Positions 1 to 7,334 of a stretch of DNA of 55,084 nt are shown here, piece by piece (position 1 is the first letter of the stretch; each line of letters opens with the position of its first letter). Source of the DNA: Bacillota bacterium (lineage in GTDB: Bacteria; Bacillota; Sulfobacillia; Sulfobacillales; Sulfobacillaceae); NCBI GenBank assembly GCA_021797825.1, contig JAJZZA010000016.1, positions 1 through 55,084 on the forward strand. The letters run 5' to 3'. The position numbers and the translations under genes were made by a program. The notes under the pieces are model-generated. The model was not told the DNA's origin. It saw only the letters and a program-made list of their open reading frames with translations, and ran no database searches.

Positions 1-129
1 GACCTTCTCGACCAAGCGATTCCACTCCGCCGGGAAGCCCCGCATCGCCGGGTGCGGCCAATCATCCAAGTCCTGGAGTGGGAGGGGCGCGTCGCCCCCC
101 AGCGTTAGACGGCTCTGCGGCGGCGCTTT

Positions 130-326
130 GGGATCGCCCTGGACGATTCCGGCACCGGCTACTCGTCCCTCAGTTGCCTTGAGCAATTGCCCCTCGACGC
201 GCTCAAGATAGACCGCGCGTGTGCTCGAACCATCCGCAGCGAGCAGGATCCACGCTCGCCCAGACCATCATCCGGCGTGCGCACAGCTTGCAATGGGAGG
301 TCACTGCCGAAGGCGTTGAACGTTAA
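130..326 (+). pseudogene. EAL-domain (c-di-GMP phosphodiesterase) remnant, frameshifted
   Basis: Two reading frames together give the C-terminal half of an EAL domain, which hydrolyses cyclic di-GMP. The first frame, from 130, reads IALDDSGTGYSSLS followed by LPLDALKIDR, matching the family's DDFGTGYSSL and LKIDRSF motifs. The second frame, from 261, reads TIIRRAHSLQWEVTAEGVE, matching the IIxLAHSLGLxVxAEGVE motif, and ends at a TAA at 324-326. The frame changes between about 225 and 260. The first frame also has a TAG at 109-111, upstream of the recognisable part. No N-terminal EAL sequence is recognisable in bases 1-110, so the gene is truncated as well as frameshifted. The family call is secure. 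Whether the damage is ancient or recent cannot be judged here. Confidence 0.8.
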
Positions 327-563
327 CCCCGTTTACCGCACTGCGACACCCCAGATGTGTTATCCTGCAAGGATTCCGGCTCAGTCCGCCATTGACTCCA
401 GCCCATGTCACCGGGCTTTTGGCGGTCGACGGATGCCGTCTGCCACGCTTCACTCCATCCCCGCAATTTTCTTTGGATTGATTTCGCATCCAGTTTGCGC
501 GATGGCAACGGATACCTGGATAACAAAATCATGGGCAGGGTGTTCAGCCAGGGGGGTCCGGTC

Positions 564-1637
564 ATGTCCTTTAAGCGTCGCCATGGGCGTCATGCTGTCC
601 TAATCGGGCTATTGCTGTTAACCGGGCTGGGGCTATTTCTGCCGTCGTGGCGCACGGGATTGGGAGGACTGCTCCCGGTTGCCCAGGCCCTGCACGAATT
701 CGGCGGCATTCTCTACGGTCTGGCCATCGTGGGCTGGAGCGCCCGGGTCTTTCCATGGCCGCAACGGCCCCGGCAATCGCCGCCTTATACCCGGTGGGCG
801 TACTTTTTTGTCATCATGCTAAGCGTCACCGGCACCGGCCTGTTGGTTGGACCATCCTGGACCCATGCCGTCGCCACGGTGGGCCACGCGGCCTTTGCCG
901 TCCTGCTGGTCGCCTGGGTGGGATGGCATCTGGCCACAAATCGTCCCGCCCCGGCACGGCCTTCCGCCCGGATTAACCGGGGCCGGCGACAATTCCTGAA
1001 ATGGCTGGCGGGCGCTATGGCCACCATTCCGGCGCTGGCGGCGACCCCGGCCATGATACGCCTGGTGGCTGGCCGCGTGTGGGGCCGGTCCAGCGGGACG
1101 ACGGGCGGAGCATTGCCGGGTTTTGTGCCTTACACCGTGGTCAATGGCTATCCCCACCTCGCGCTGGACACCTGGCGCATGCGTTTAGAAGGGATCGCGA
1201 GCCCTCCCAGGCAGTGGACCTGGAGCGAATGGCAACACGAGCCGCAACAAACGGTCAGGGTAAATTTTCGCTGTGTCACCGGATGGGCGGTCGCCGGGGT
1301 CGAGTTTGCCGGGGTGAATCTGGCGGACTGGCTGACCCGCCAAGGGTGGGAGCCGGGTCGTCAACCATGGGTCACGTTTTATTCCGCCGACGGGGTCTAT
1401 ACCGAGTCGCTCAGCGCGGCCCAAATTCAACAATACGCGCCTTTGCTGGCGACTCATATCGATGGCCAGCCCCTCCCGGTCTCCCAAGGTTTTCCGTTGC
1501 GGCTGGTGGTCCCCGGCATGTATGGCTACAAATCGATTAAGTGGCTAACCCGGGTGGCGGTCGGGCCGCACGCTCCCTTGGGCTATTGGGAAGCGCGGGG
1601 CTATCCCCAAAACGCCTATATCGGTTCCTATTTTTAG
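564..1637 (+). CDS. Cytochrome b561-like membrane domain fused to a sulfite oxidase-type molybdopterin domain
   Basis: The protein has 357 residues. Residues 11-125 form four hydrophobic segments with histidines at 44, 108 and 122, which could bind heme b. Residues 140-165 look like an internal Tat signal (RRQFLKWLAGA followed by a hydrophobic stretch). Residues 185-357 form an oxidoreductase molybdopterin-binding domain of the sulfite oxidase/YedY type. Cys237 in NFRCVTGW sits where the molybdenum-ligand cysteine is expected. The layout implies electron exchange between the quinone pool and an outward-facing molybdenum centre. The substrate cannot be predicted. The frame is open from 405, but ATG 564 follows a purine-rich AGGGGGG at about 550 and starts just before the first membrane segment. 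The next gene converges from the other strand. Confidence 0.82.
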   Translation: MSFKRRHGRHAVLIGLLLLTGLGLFLPSWRTGLGGLLPVAQALHEFGGILYGLAIVGWSARVFPWPQRPRQSPPYTRWAYFFVIMLSVTGTGLLVGPSWTHAVATVGHAAFAVLLVAWVGWHLATNRPAPARPSARINRGRRQFLKWLAGAMATIPALAATPAMIRLVAGRVWGRSSGTTGGALPGFVPYTVVNGYPHLALDTWRMRLEGIASPPRQWTWSEWQHEPQQTVRVNFRCVTGWAVAGVEFAGVNLADWLTRQGWEPGRQPWVTFYSADGVYTESLSAAQIQQYAPLLATHIDGQPLPVSQGFPLRLVVPGMYGYKSIKWLTRVAVGPHAPLGYWEARGYPQNAYIGSYF

Positions 1638-1645
1638 CGGCCGCG

Positions 1646-2264
1646 TTAGAACCAGCCCTTGCGTTTAAAAAACATCAACATGCTGGCGGCGACCGTCATC
1701 ATCACGGCGATGGTTAGCGGTTGCACATGGGGCCACCCCAACTCGGACATATCGCGCAGGTTCATCCCCAAAAATCCGGTCAGAAACGATAACGGAAGAA
1801 ATATCGTGCTAAAGATGGTCAGAAACTTCATCACTTCATTAAGACGAGTCGAATGCTGGTTCAACTGCAAGTCCACCAGCCCGGTGAGATTGTCCCGCAG
1901 CCCGTCGACATTATCCATCACATGGTAACGCATCTTGCCAGACCGACTCCACCGCCGGGACCGCCTCGGCGTGCATGGTGATCATCCAGTTGGGGCCGGT
2001 CATGAGCGCTACCGCCCGCAAGTTTTCCCCTTCCGGCGTAAATACCACCAACGCCAATAGGTCGCCGCGACTCGCAAACGCCGCGCGCGTGGGTTCCCGT
2101 TCCCATCCCGCCGGCAGTTCTGCCGAGATGTGCAACTGTTCACAGACGTTCTTGAGCGCATCGGGATCCCACCCCTTAAGATCCACCCAGGCGCAGTCCG
2201 TCGCCAGGACCTTCCCCAACGGCTCCACCGTCACGTGCCCATCGCGGGCAACTAGCATGGACAA
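1646..2264 (-). pseudogene. corA: CorA-type magnesium transporter with an internal deletion and frameshift
   Basis: The N-terminal part (2264 to 1911, 117 residues) reads like the cytoplasmic start of a CorA protein. The C-terminal part (frame through 1933 to 1646, 95 residues) contains LNEVMKFLTIFSTIFLPL, the selectivity motif GMN in FLGMNL, and the second membrane helix ending in KRKGWF. The two pieces are in different frames and overlap by about 20 bases. Compared with a normal protein of about 316 residues, roughly 90-100 residues of the cytoplasmic helical stalk are missing between them. Loss of the stalk together with the frame change makes a working channel unlikely. An apparently intact CorA lies at 9217-10218, so the function may be covered there. 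Confidence 0.78.
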
Positions 2265-2380
2265 TGGATTCGTGCCCCCTGCCGCAATATTGTCCCTGTT
2301 CTCTTGTTCCCGCGCCGGATCGCGTGCCGCCGCCGGAAGGCCGAACCGGGTCCGGCCTTCCGTGGCGATCTGGGTTTGAA

Positions 2381-3508
2381 TCAGCGTTGATCGATGGAGA
2401 CGAAAGTGCGATGGGTGGGTCCCGTGTATTCGGCGCGGGGGCGAATGATCCGGTTGTTATGGTATTGCTCCAAAATGTGGGCGGTCCAGCCAGCCATTCT
2501 GCTCACGGCGAAGACGGGGGTGAAAATGTCCACGGGAATCCCCATTTCGGCGTACACCGACCCGGAATAAAGATCCACGTTGGGATAAATTTTCTTCGCG
2601 TGGAGGACGGTTTCCCGCACGTCGTTAAGCATCCGGTACCATTTCAGATCGCCCGCATCTTCTCCCACCTCTTTGGACAAACGGCGCAGGATAACGGCGC
2701 GGGGATCTTCGGTCTTGTACACCCGGTGGCCGAATCCCATGATCTTTTGCTTTTGGGCCATGGCCGCTTGCACCCACGCACTCGTATTCTCTTCCGGTCC
2801 AATCGCCTCCAGCATATGCATCACGGCCTCGTTGGCCCCGCCGTGCAACGGGCCCTTAAGGGTGCCGATGGCCGACGTCACCGCCGAATAAATGTCCGTC
2901 AACGTGCCGGCGGTGACGCGGGCCGAAAAGGTGGATGCGTTGAGTTCGTGGTCGGCATGCAGGATGAGCGCCGTGTCGAAAACCCGAGCATGGATGGCCT
3001 TGGGTCGGGACCCATGCAGCATATACAAAAAGTTCTCGGCTTGAGACAGAGTGGGATCGGGGGCCACTGGGGCCTTGCCGGTCCGCAACCGCTGGAAGGC
3101 GGCCACGATGGTGGGCACTTGCGCAACCAGACGCACCGCCTTGCGATGGTTTGCCTCGGGTGTGTTCTCTTGTCCGTCGGGATCATAAATGCCTGCCAGG
3201 CTGACCGCCGTGCGCAAGGCGTCCATCGGCACCGTATCCGTCGGCAACGATCCGAGCAGGTCCATGACGGGGCGCGCGAGCGCACGGTTTGCGGATAAAC
3301 TTCGCGTAAACTCCAACAATTGCCCCCGGGTCGGCAAGTCGCCATTCCACAACAGATACACGACTTCCTCAAAGGACGTGGTCTCGGCGAGGTCCGCCAC
3401 ACTATACCCTCGGTAAACCAGGCGCCCTTCCTGTCCATCGATGAAGCAGATGTCGGAGGTATTTGCCACCACATCTTCCAGCCCGGCTTTAAATGCTTGC
3501 TCAGGCAT
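2381..3508 (-). CDS. Citrate synthase
   Basis: This 375-residue enzyme condenses acetyl-CoA with oxaloacetate (or propionyl-CoA with oxaloacetate in 2-methylcitrate synthases). The catalytic signature is present. HGGANEAVM carries the first histidine, GFGHRVYK the second, and the C-terminal part around FTPVFAVSRMAGW supplies the remaining substrate-binding residues. Length fits the short, dimeric Gram-positive type (CitZ/CitA/MmgD). The ATG at 3508 follows a strong AGAGGAGG site. The gene stands alone between the corA pseudogene and a small unknown gene on the same strand. Citrate and 2-methylcitrate synthases cannot be separated reliably from these motifs; the absence of prpB/prpD neighbours favours citrate synthase. 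Confidence 0.93.
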   Translation of the reverse strand: MPEQAFKAGLEDVVANTSDICFIDGQEGRLVYRGYSVADLAETTSFEEVVYLLWNGDLPTRGQLLEFTRSLSANRALARPVMDLLGSLPTDTVPMDALRTAVSLAGIYDPDGQENTPEANHRKAVRLVAQVPTIVAAFQRLRTGKAPVAPDPTLSQAENFLYMLHGSRPKAIHARVFDTALILHADHELNASTFSARVTAGTLTDIYSAVTSAIGTLKGPLHGGANEAVMHMLEAIGPEENTSAWVQAAMAQKQKIMGFGHRVYKTEDPRAVILRRLSKEVGEDAGDLKWYRMLNDVRETVLHAKKIYPNVDLYSGSVYAEMGIPVDIFTPVFAVSRMAGWTAHILEQYHNNRIIRPRAEYTGPTHRTFVSIDQR

Positions 3509-3621
3509 CCGTCCGCCTCCTCTACAGGTGCGTTATCGTCGAAAAAGAAAACTTTTCATCGAACAACTAAAGTGTACTCCTCTTTTAAGATTTCGGATCC
3601 CTCCATTTTCTAGCCGCCGGT

Positions 3622-3906
3622 TTATGCCGAACCGGTTTGCGCCATCAACCCGGACCAGACCTCTTCCCCGGATAGTTGGACGCCGCGGGGCGGAAGCGCC
3701 CCCCGCCGCATATGTTTCATCACTTTATCCACGGCAAATTGGGCGATTGCCGCATCGCGCTCGGCAGGCGAAAACCCGGTCGGTGCCACCGGAACATCGA
3801 CCACCCGGACCCGATAGTGGGCGTTTTCATATACGCCCTCGTAAATCCTCAAGTCCAGTTCGAAACTCTCGGCCTGCTGCTTCACCGCATTGACTGAAAT
3901 GGCCAT
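3622..3906 (-). CDS. Small conserved-looking protein of unknown function
   Basis: The product has 94 residues, starting at ATG 3906 behind GAGGTGAT. I do not recognise the family. The N-terminal half (MAISVNAVKQQAESFELDLRIYEGVYENA) is predicted mixed strand and helix. The middle (RVRVVDVPV) is strand-like, and the C-terminal half contains a charged helix with FAVDKVMKHM. There is no signal peptide, membrane segment or cysteine motif. It has its own extended -10 promoter (3933-3941) and is divergent from the NUDIX gene at 4036. The clear promoter, ribosome site and codon pattern support a real gene. Confidence 0.65.
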   Translation of the reverse strand: MAISVNAVKQQAESFELDLRIYEGVYENAHYRVRVVDVPVAPTGFSPAERDAAIAQFAVDKVMKHMRRGALPPRGVQLSGEEVWSGLMAQTGSA

Positions 3907-3932
3907 CTCATCACCTCGTATTCTCTTGTCGA

Positions 3933-3941
3933 ATTATAGCA
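3933..3941 (-). promoter_or_regulatory. Extended -10 promoter for the 3622-3906 gene
   Basis: Read on the minus strand, 3941 to 3933 spells TGCTATAAT, a perfect extended -10 element about 27 bases before the ATG at 3906. No good -35 hexamer is visible, which is usual for extended -10 promoters. Confidence 0.6.
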
Positions 3942-3994
3942 CCCCCGACTCCCTGGACTATTCTGTCCGTCATTTCCCGTTCCTGCTCCACAAT

Positions 3995-4003
3995 TGCTAT
4001 AAT
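3995..4003 (+). promoter_or_regulatory. Extended -10 promoter for the NUDIX gene
   Basis: The plus strand reads TGCTATAAT at 3995-4003, the same extended -10 element as its divergent neighbour at 3933-3941. Transcription would begin near 4010, giving a leader of about 26 bases that contains GGAGGAG at 4021-4027 before the TTG start at 4036. Confidence 0.62.
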
Positions 4004-4035
4004 AGCTCTATTATCTTTTCGGAGGAGCCGCAGCG

Positions 4036-4587
4036 TTGCTTAGGAACCGTATCCGACGCGTGCCCGTCACCGTGCGTGGAACGCATTATATTCACGAGTA
4101 CCTCGTCTTGCCCGACGTCTGCGCGGTTGTGGCAGAAGTTCCCGAGGGCGTCATTTTGGTGGAGCAGTTCCGTCCCGCCCTGGGGCGGAGAATCCTGGAG
4201 CTTCCCGCCGGCCGTTTGCGACGCGGCGAAGAACCCGCGCAAGGGGCGCGGCGCGAACTGCAAGAAGAGACTGGCTATCAAGCGGAGGACTTGCGCCTCT
4301 TGTCCCGGTTCTACCCATCGGTGGGACTTTCGCGGCACAAAGTCCACCTGTATTATACAGTCAACCCATCCGCGGGAGAGACCAATTGGGACGCCACTGA
4401 AGAAATCGACGTCAAAATCGTACCGGTCAATCAAGTTCCCAATCTGTTAATTGAAGGAAGGGCGGCCGACGCAAAAACTCACCTGGGGCTGGTGTATTTC
4501 CTTAATGCCCGGGGTTGGATCCTGCAGCGAGGCCGTTGGCGGGCTACCGATGCCGTGCCTCCCCACTCCACCCCCGACCATCATTAA
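4036..4587 (+). CDS. NUDIX hydrolase, ADP-ribose pyrophosphatase-like
   Basis: The 183-residue protein contains a complete NUDIX box, beginning at the glycine of GRLRRGEE and running through RRELQEETGY (GX5EX7REUXEEXGU), in which the glutamates bind metal. The box follows the ELPAG motif typical of ADP-ribose pyrophosphatases. Proline at YPSVGLSRHK, about 20 residues after the box, also fits that subfamily. The start is TTG 4036, chosen because GGAGGAG lies eight bases upstream and no in-frame ATG or GTG fits as well. The gene has its own extended -10 promoter. The likely role is hydrolysis of free ADP-ribose or related sugar nucleotides in the cytoplasm. Confidence 0.88.
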   Translation: MLRNRIRRVPVTVRGTHYIHEYLVLPDVCAVVAEVPEGVILVEQFRPALGRRILELPAGRLRRGEEPAQGARRELQEETGYQAEDLRLLSRFYPSVGLSRHKVHLYYTVNPSAGETNWDATEEIDVKIVPVNQVPNLLIEGRAADAKTHLGLVYFLNARGWILQRGRWRATDAVPPHSTPDHH

Positions 4588-4703
4588 TTCTGGTGCGGGT
4601 GAAAGAAAATCCCATCTACACAACTTCGCCAATTCGGCTAAAATGACATTAAAGGACCAGGGTATTTGATGCAGGGGAGTTCAACGAGAGGGGGATTCAG
4701 ACA

Positions 4704-4952
4704 ATGATCTGCGAACGTTGCGGCGGGCCGGTTGGAGAAGCAGGTTCGGCCTGTGCCCAATGCGGTCTGGCAGGGAACCGAAAACCCGTTGCCAAGCGCC
4801 CGGGCAAAGTCGTGCCGTTTCGCCCACGAAAAAAAGCCAGCAAGAAGATGGCCAAACGCAACTTGCGACGTCCCTCGTCCACCGTATGGTGGATTGTTGT
4901 GATAATCGCCTCTAGCCTGCTGGTTCCTTACGTGGCGCCACTCATTCACTAG
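4704..4952 (+). CDS. Zinc-ribbon membrane protein of unknown function
   Basis: The product has 82 residues. Residues 1-20 hold a zinc ribbon (CERCGGP and CAQCGLAG, i.e. CxxC twice). A basic linker rich in lysine and arginine follows (residues 30-58), and then a single membrane segment (WWIVVIIASSLLVPYV) near the C terminus. The predicted topology puts the ribbon in the cytoplasm. ATG 4704 follows GAGAGGGGG. It converges on spoVR and overlaps its last codons by four bases at 4949-4952. No specific function can be assigned. Confidence 0.72.
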   Translation: MICERCGGPVGEAGSACAQCGLAGNRKPVAKRPGKVVPFRPRKKASKKMAKRNLRRPSSTVWWIVVIIASSLLVPYVAPLIH

Positions 4953-6181
4953 CTGTCCCGGTCAAGCCAATTCGTCCCGTCATGGGTCATTTCCCGGCAC
5001 GACCCTTGCCGGATGGTGGCAAGCGTAACGGGTGCTTGCCATATTCTGCCCGCGACCAATTTTAAGGCGCTTGGTAGTTCCGCAAAGTCCAGATCGCGTC
5101 CGTCATGCACATGCCGCAAATAGAGATGAGACGGGTTGCTGCGAACGCCATCCACCCGAATGTGCGGCATGCCCGCACACTCCAAGTCGCGCTGCAACAC
5201 GGACTTAACCGTCTCGGCACCGGCCATCCGCGACTTGTCCCCGTCGGCGCGCGGCTGATAGACGGCAAGTCCCGCCTGTTCGGCCAAGCAATCGTCAAAC
5301 CAGGCCCGAACCAGTCCTCCGTCATCATAGAGATCCCGGGCGCCAAACACGGCGGGGAGTCCTCCCGACTCATGAATCCGGGCAAAGAGTTGGTAGCCCA
5401 ACCGGTAGGGATTTAGCGCGGGCGGCGCAACCGCCACGATCTGGGCATTCAGCCGCGCCGTGTCCCAGGCTTCTTCCGCCCCTGCGGCAATTTTTCGCAT
5501 CAGCCGGGTGTGCCAAAACGTTGCATAACCCTCATTGGCGATTTTCGTCAGCTGCTGCGGCCAGAAATATCGCGCCTCGGTGCGCAGATCAGCCAGGCAC
5601 TCGCGCTCCCATTGGGTCAGGAGCGGAGCGCGCCGCGCGACGTATCCCATCACGTCGTCCGCGGTCAAGCCGCCGGCCGCGTCACGGGTGCTCTCCCCGG
5701 TGAAATCCATGAGAACCTGCGCCGCATCAATCAGGCTCTCGACCGCCTGGCTGCCATACTGGCCGGACCATCCCGCAATCCGGCGGCGATGTGCGGCCAT
5801 CCGGGCAATCATATCGTGCGGAATCTCCCGAAAGCATCGGTTGTGCCGGAAAAAATCGGCATGGGCTAGCACATGCGCGATAATCAGGAGGGCCTGGCCC
5901 CGGGTGCCGCAGCTATCGATGAAGGCATAGGCCGGATCGCTATTAACCACCAGCTCGTAAACCTGCGACCGCTGAAAGGCATTGGCATCTTTTACCCGTT
6001 GGTAGGACTTGCCGAAACTCCAATGCGCATACCGAAGCGGCATGCCCTGTTGGGAAGCCAAACCATCAAGCCCGTCGCGTCCCACCAGTTCAAAGTGAAT
6101 CTGACCCGGACAGAGCCCTTGCTCTTCGGCCAGCGGCCACACCCGGTCGATCAAGGCGGCCAGATCCAGCGGCTTAAGCAC
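4949..6181 (-). CDS. spoVR: SpoVR family protein
   Basis: The protein has 410 residues, shorter than the usual 470-510. It shows SpoVR features: LAHADFFRHNRCF near residue 110, ANEGYATFWHTRLM near residue 220, and NPYRLGYQLF downstream. SpoVR is linked to spore cortex formation in Bacillus and is often encoded with PrkA and the YhbH/YeaH protein, as here. The frame is open to 6388, but GTG 6181 is chosen. It overlaps the end of yhbH by eight bases, and the sequence from there (LKPLDLAALIDRVW) looks like a natural start. No Shine-Dalgarno site precedes it, so translation is probably coupled to yhbH. Confidence 0.88.
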   Translation of the reverse strand: MLKPLDLAALIDRVWPLAEEQGLCPGQIHFELVGRDGLDGLASQQGMPLRYAHWSFGKSYQRVKDANAFQRSQVYELVVNSDPAYAFIDSCGTRGQALLIIAHVLAHADFFRHNRCFREIPHDMIARMAAHRRRIAGWSGQYGSQAVESLIDAAQVLMDFTGESTRDAAGGLTADDVMGYVARRAPLLTQWERECLADLRTEARYFWPQQLTKIANEGYATFWHTRLMRKIAAGAEEAWDTARLNAQIVAVAPPALNPYRLGYQLFARIHESGGLPAVFGARDLYDDGGLVRAWFDDCLAEQAGLAVYQPRADGDKSRMAGAETVKSVLQRDLECAGMPHIRVDGVRSNPSHLYLRHVHDGRDLDFAELPSALKLVAGRIWQAPVTLATIRQGSCREMTHDGTNWLDRDS

Positions 6182-7334
6182 GGGAGGTATCTCGCGACTT
6201 GCCAAAAAAGTGGAACAAGGCGCGCAGGATATCCTCCTGACTGTGCAGCAGCATAACCCCCAACCCCGGCCCCGGCAACTGGCTAAAGCCGCGGAACAGG
6301 GGCGATGGATGGCGCTCGCTGTCATGGATTTCGCTGTACCCAAAAAGTGTGGCCAAAGAGGCCAACCGCGCGCCGGTCTCGAGGGCAATGGCGTTGTCCG
6401 AGGTCAGGTTGCCGCCGTCGGTAAAATGAAACGCGTAGGCATTGTAGCGATCAGCCGGAAACCTCTCTACTAAAATGTCCAGAGCGAGCCGGTAGACCGA
6501 GGAGGATACCGTTCCGCCCGAGGCGCCGCGGTGAAAAAAGGTCTCTTCGTCAACCTCGCGGGCACGCACATCGTGGGCCAAAAACACGATCTCAACCTGG
6601 GGATAGTTGCGACGCAGAAACTCCACCGTCCAGAAAAAGAAGCTCTTGGCCAGGTATTTTTCAAACGTGCCCATCGAACCAGAGGTGTCCATCATCGCCA
6701 ACACCACCGCCCCACCCTGTTCCGCCGCCACCGGTCCCGACACCCAAAAGCGCAAATCTTGGCGCGCCAACCCGCTAAACCCCGGCCAGCCAGCCATCGC
6801 ATTGCGCCGCAAGTTGGCCAGCAGCGTCGATTTCTTAGCCCATTGCTGGCGAAGCCCGCCGCGCCCGATGCCAACCACCTCGACGGATGACCCTGCGCCC
6901 GGGGCGGTTCTAGCGGGGTCCAAATCCGGAAGCGCCAAATCGGCAAACACCTCGGCTGACACCTCCTCAAGCGGCACGCGGTCCTCCGTTTCGTCTTCTG
7001 CGGCCGACCCGTCACCGCCTGCCGCCGAATTCATCCCCGGTGCTTGCGCTGACGGGCAAGCCGCGCCATTGGTGTCTCCCGGCAAGCCGCCGGGAGCCTG
7101 GCCCACCCGCTCGGTGTCGTGCCAGCCGAAACGAATCCGAAATTCCGGGCAGCGGAACATCGGGAGTTTTACCGTGTGGCGCCCATCCGACCCCAGGATT
7201 TTCCGCTCCCGCACCAGGTCGCCCAAATTGCTGCGAATCGCCTCCCGGATCCTGCTCTGCTGCCGACGCTTGTCGGCGGCGGCATGGGTTTCATCGTCGG
7301 GTGGCCAAGACCCCACGCTAAACGGCCGCCTCAC
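6174..7334 (-). CDS. yhbH: YhbH/YeaH family (DUF444) von Willebrand-type protein
   Basis: The 386-residue protein starts with a basic region (DKRRQQSRIREAIRSNLGDL) and ends with a von Willebrand A-like domain. The metal-site motif DTSGSM lies near residue 221, followed by FHFTDGGNLTSDN. This is the layout of DUF444 proteins, which accompany PrkA and SpoVR in sporulation or stress operons. GTG 7334 is chosen because its GTGA overlaps the prkA stop, implying coupled translation; GTG 7316 is an alternative. The residues between about 85 and 150 are low-complexity and acidic, unlike the rest. Confidence 0.9.
   Translation of the reverse strand: MRRPFSVGSWPPDDETHAAADKRRQQSRIREAIRSNLGDLVRERKILGSDGRHTVKLPMFRCPEFRIRFGWHDTERVGQAPGGLPGDTNGAACPSAQAPGMNSAAGGDGSAAEDETEDRVPLEEVSAEVFADLALPDLDPARTAPGAGSSVEVVGIGRGGLRQQWAKKSTLLANLRRNAMAGWPGFSGLARQDLRFWVSGPVAAEQGGAVVLAMMDTSGSMGTFEKYLAKSFFFWTVEFLRRNYPQVEIVFLAHDVRAREVDEETFFHRGASGGTVSSSVYRLALDILVERFPADRYNAYAFHFTDGGNLTSDNAIALETGARLASLATLFGYSEIHDSERHPSPLFRGFSQLPGPGLGVMLLHSQEDILRALFHFFGKSRDTSRA

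Noticed and set aside
1-270. A minus-strand open frame (protein-like text such as GRVAGAGIVQGDPKAPPQ) covering the left edge
   Set aside because: It is antisense to the EAL motifs in a mirrored codon phase, has no start codon or ribosome site, and the plus-strand EAL match is specific.
2264-3298. Plus-strand 344-codon frame
   Set aside because: It is antisense to citrate synthase, whose motifs are unambiguous.
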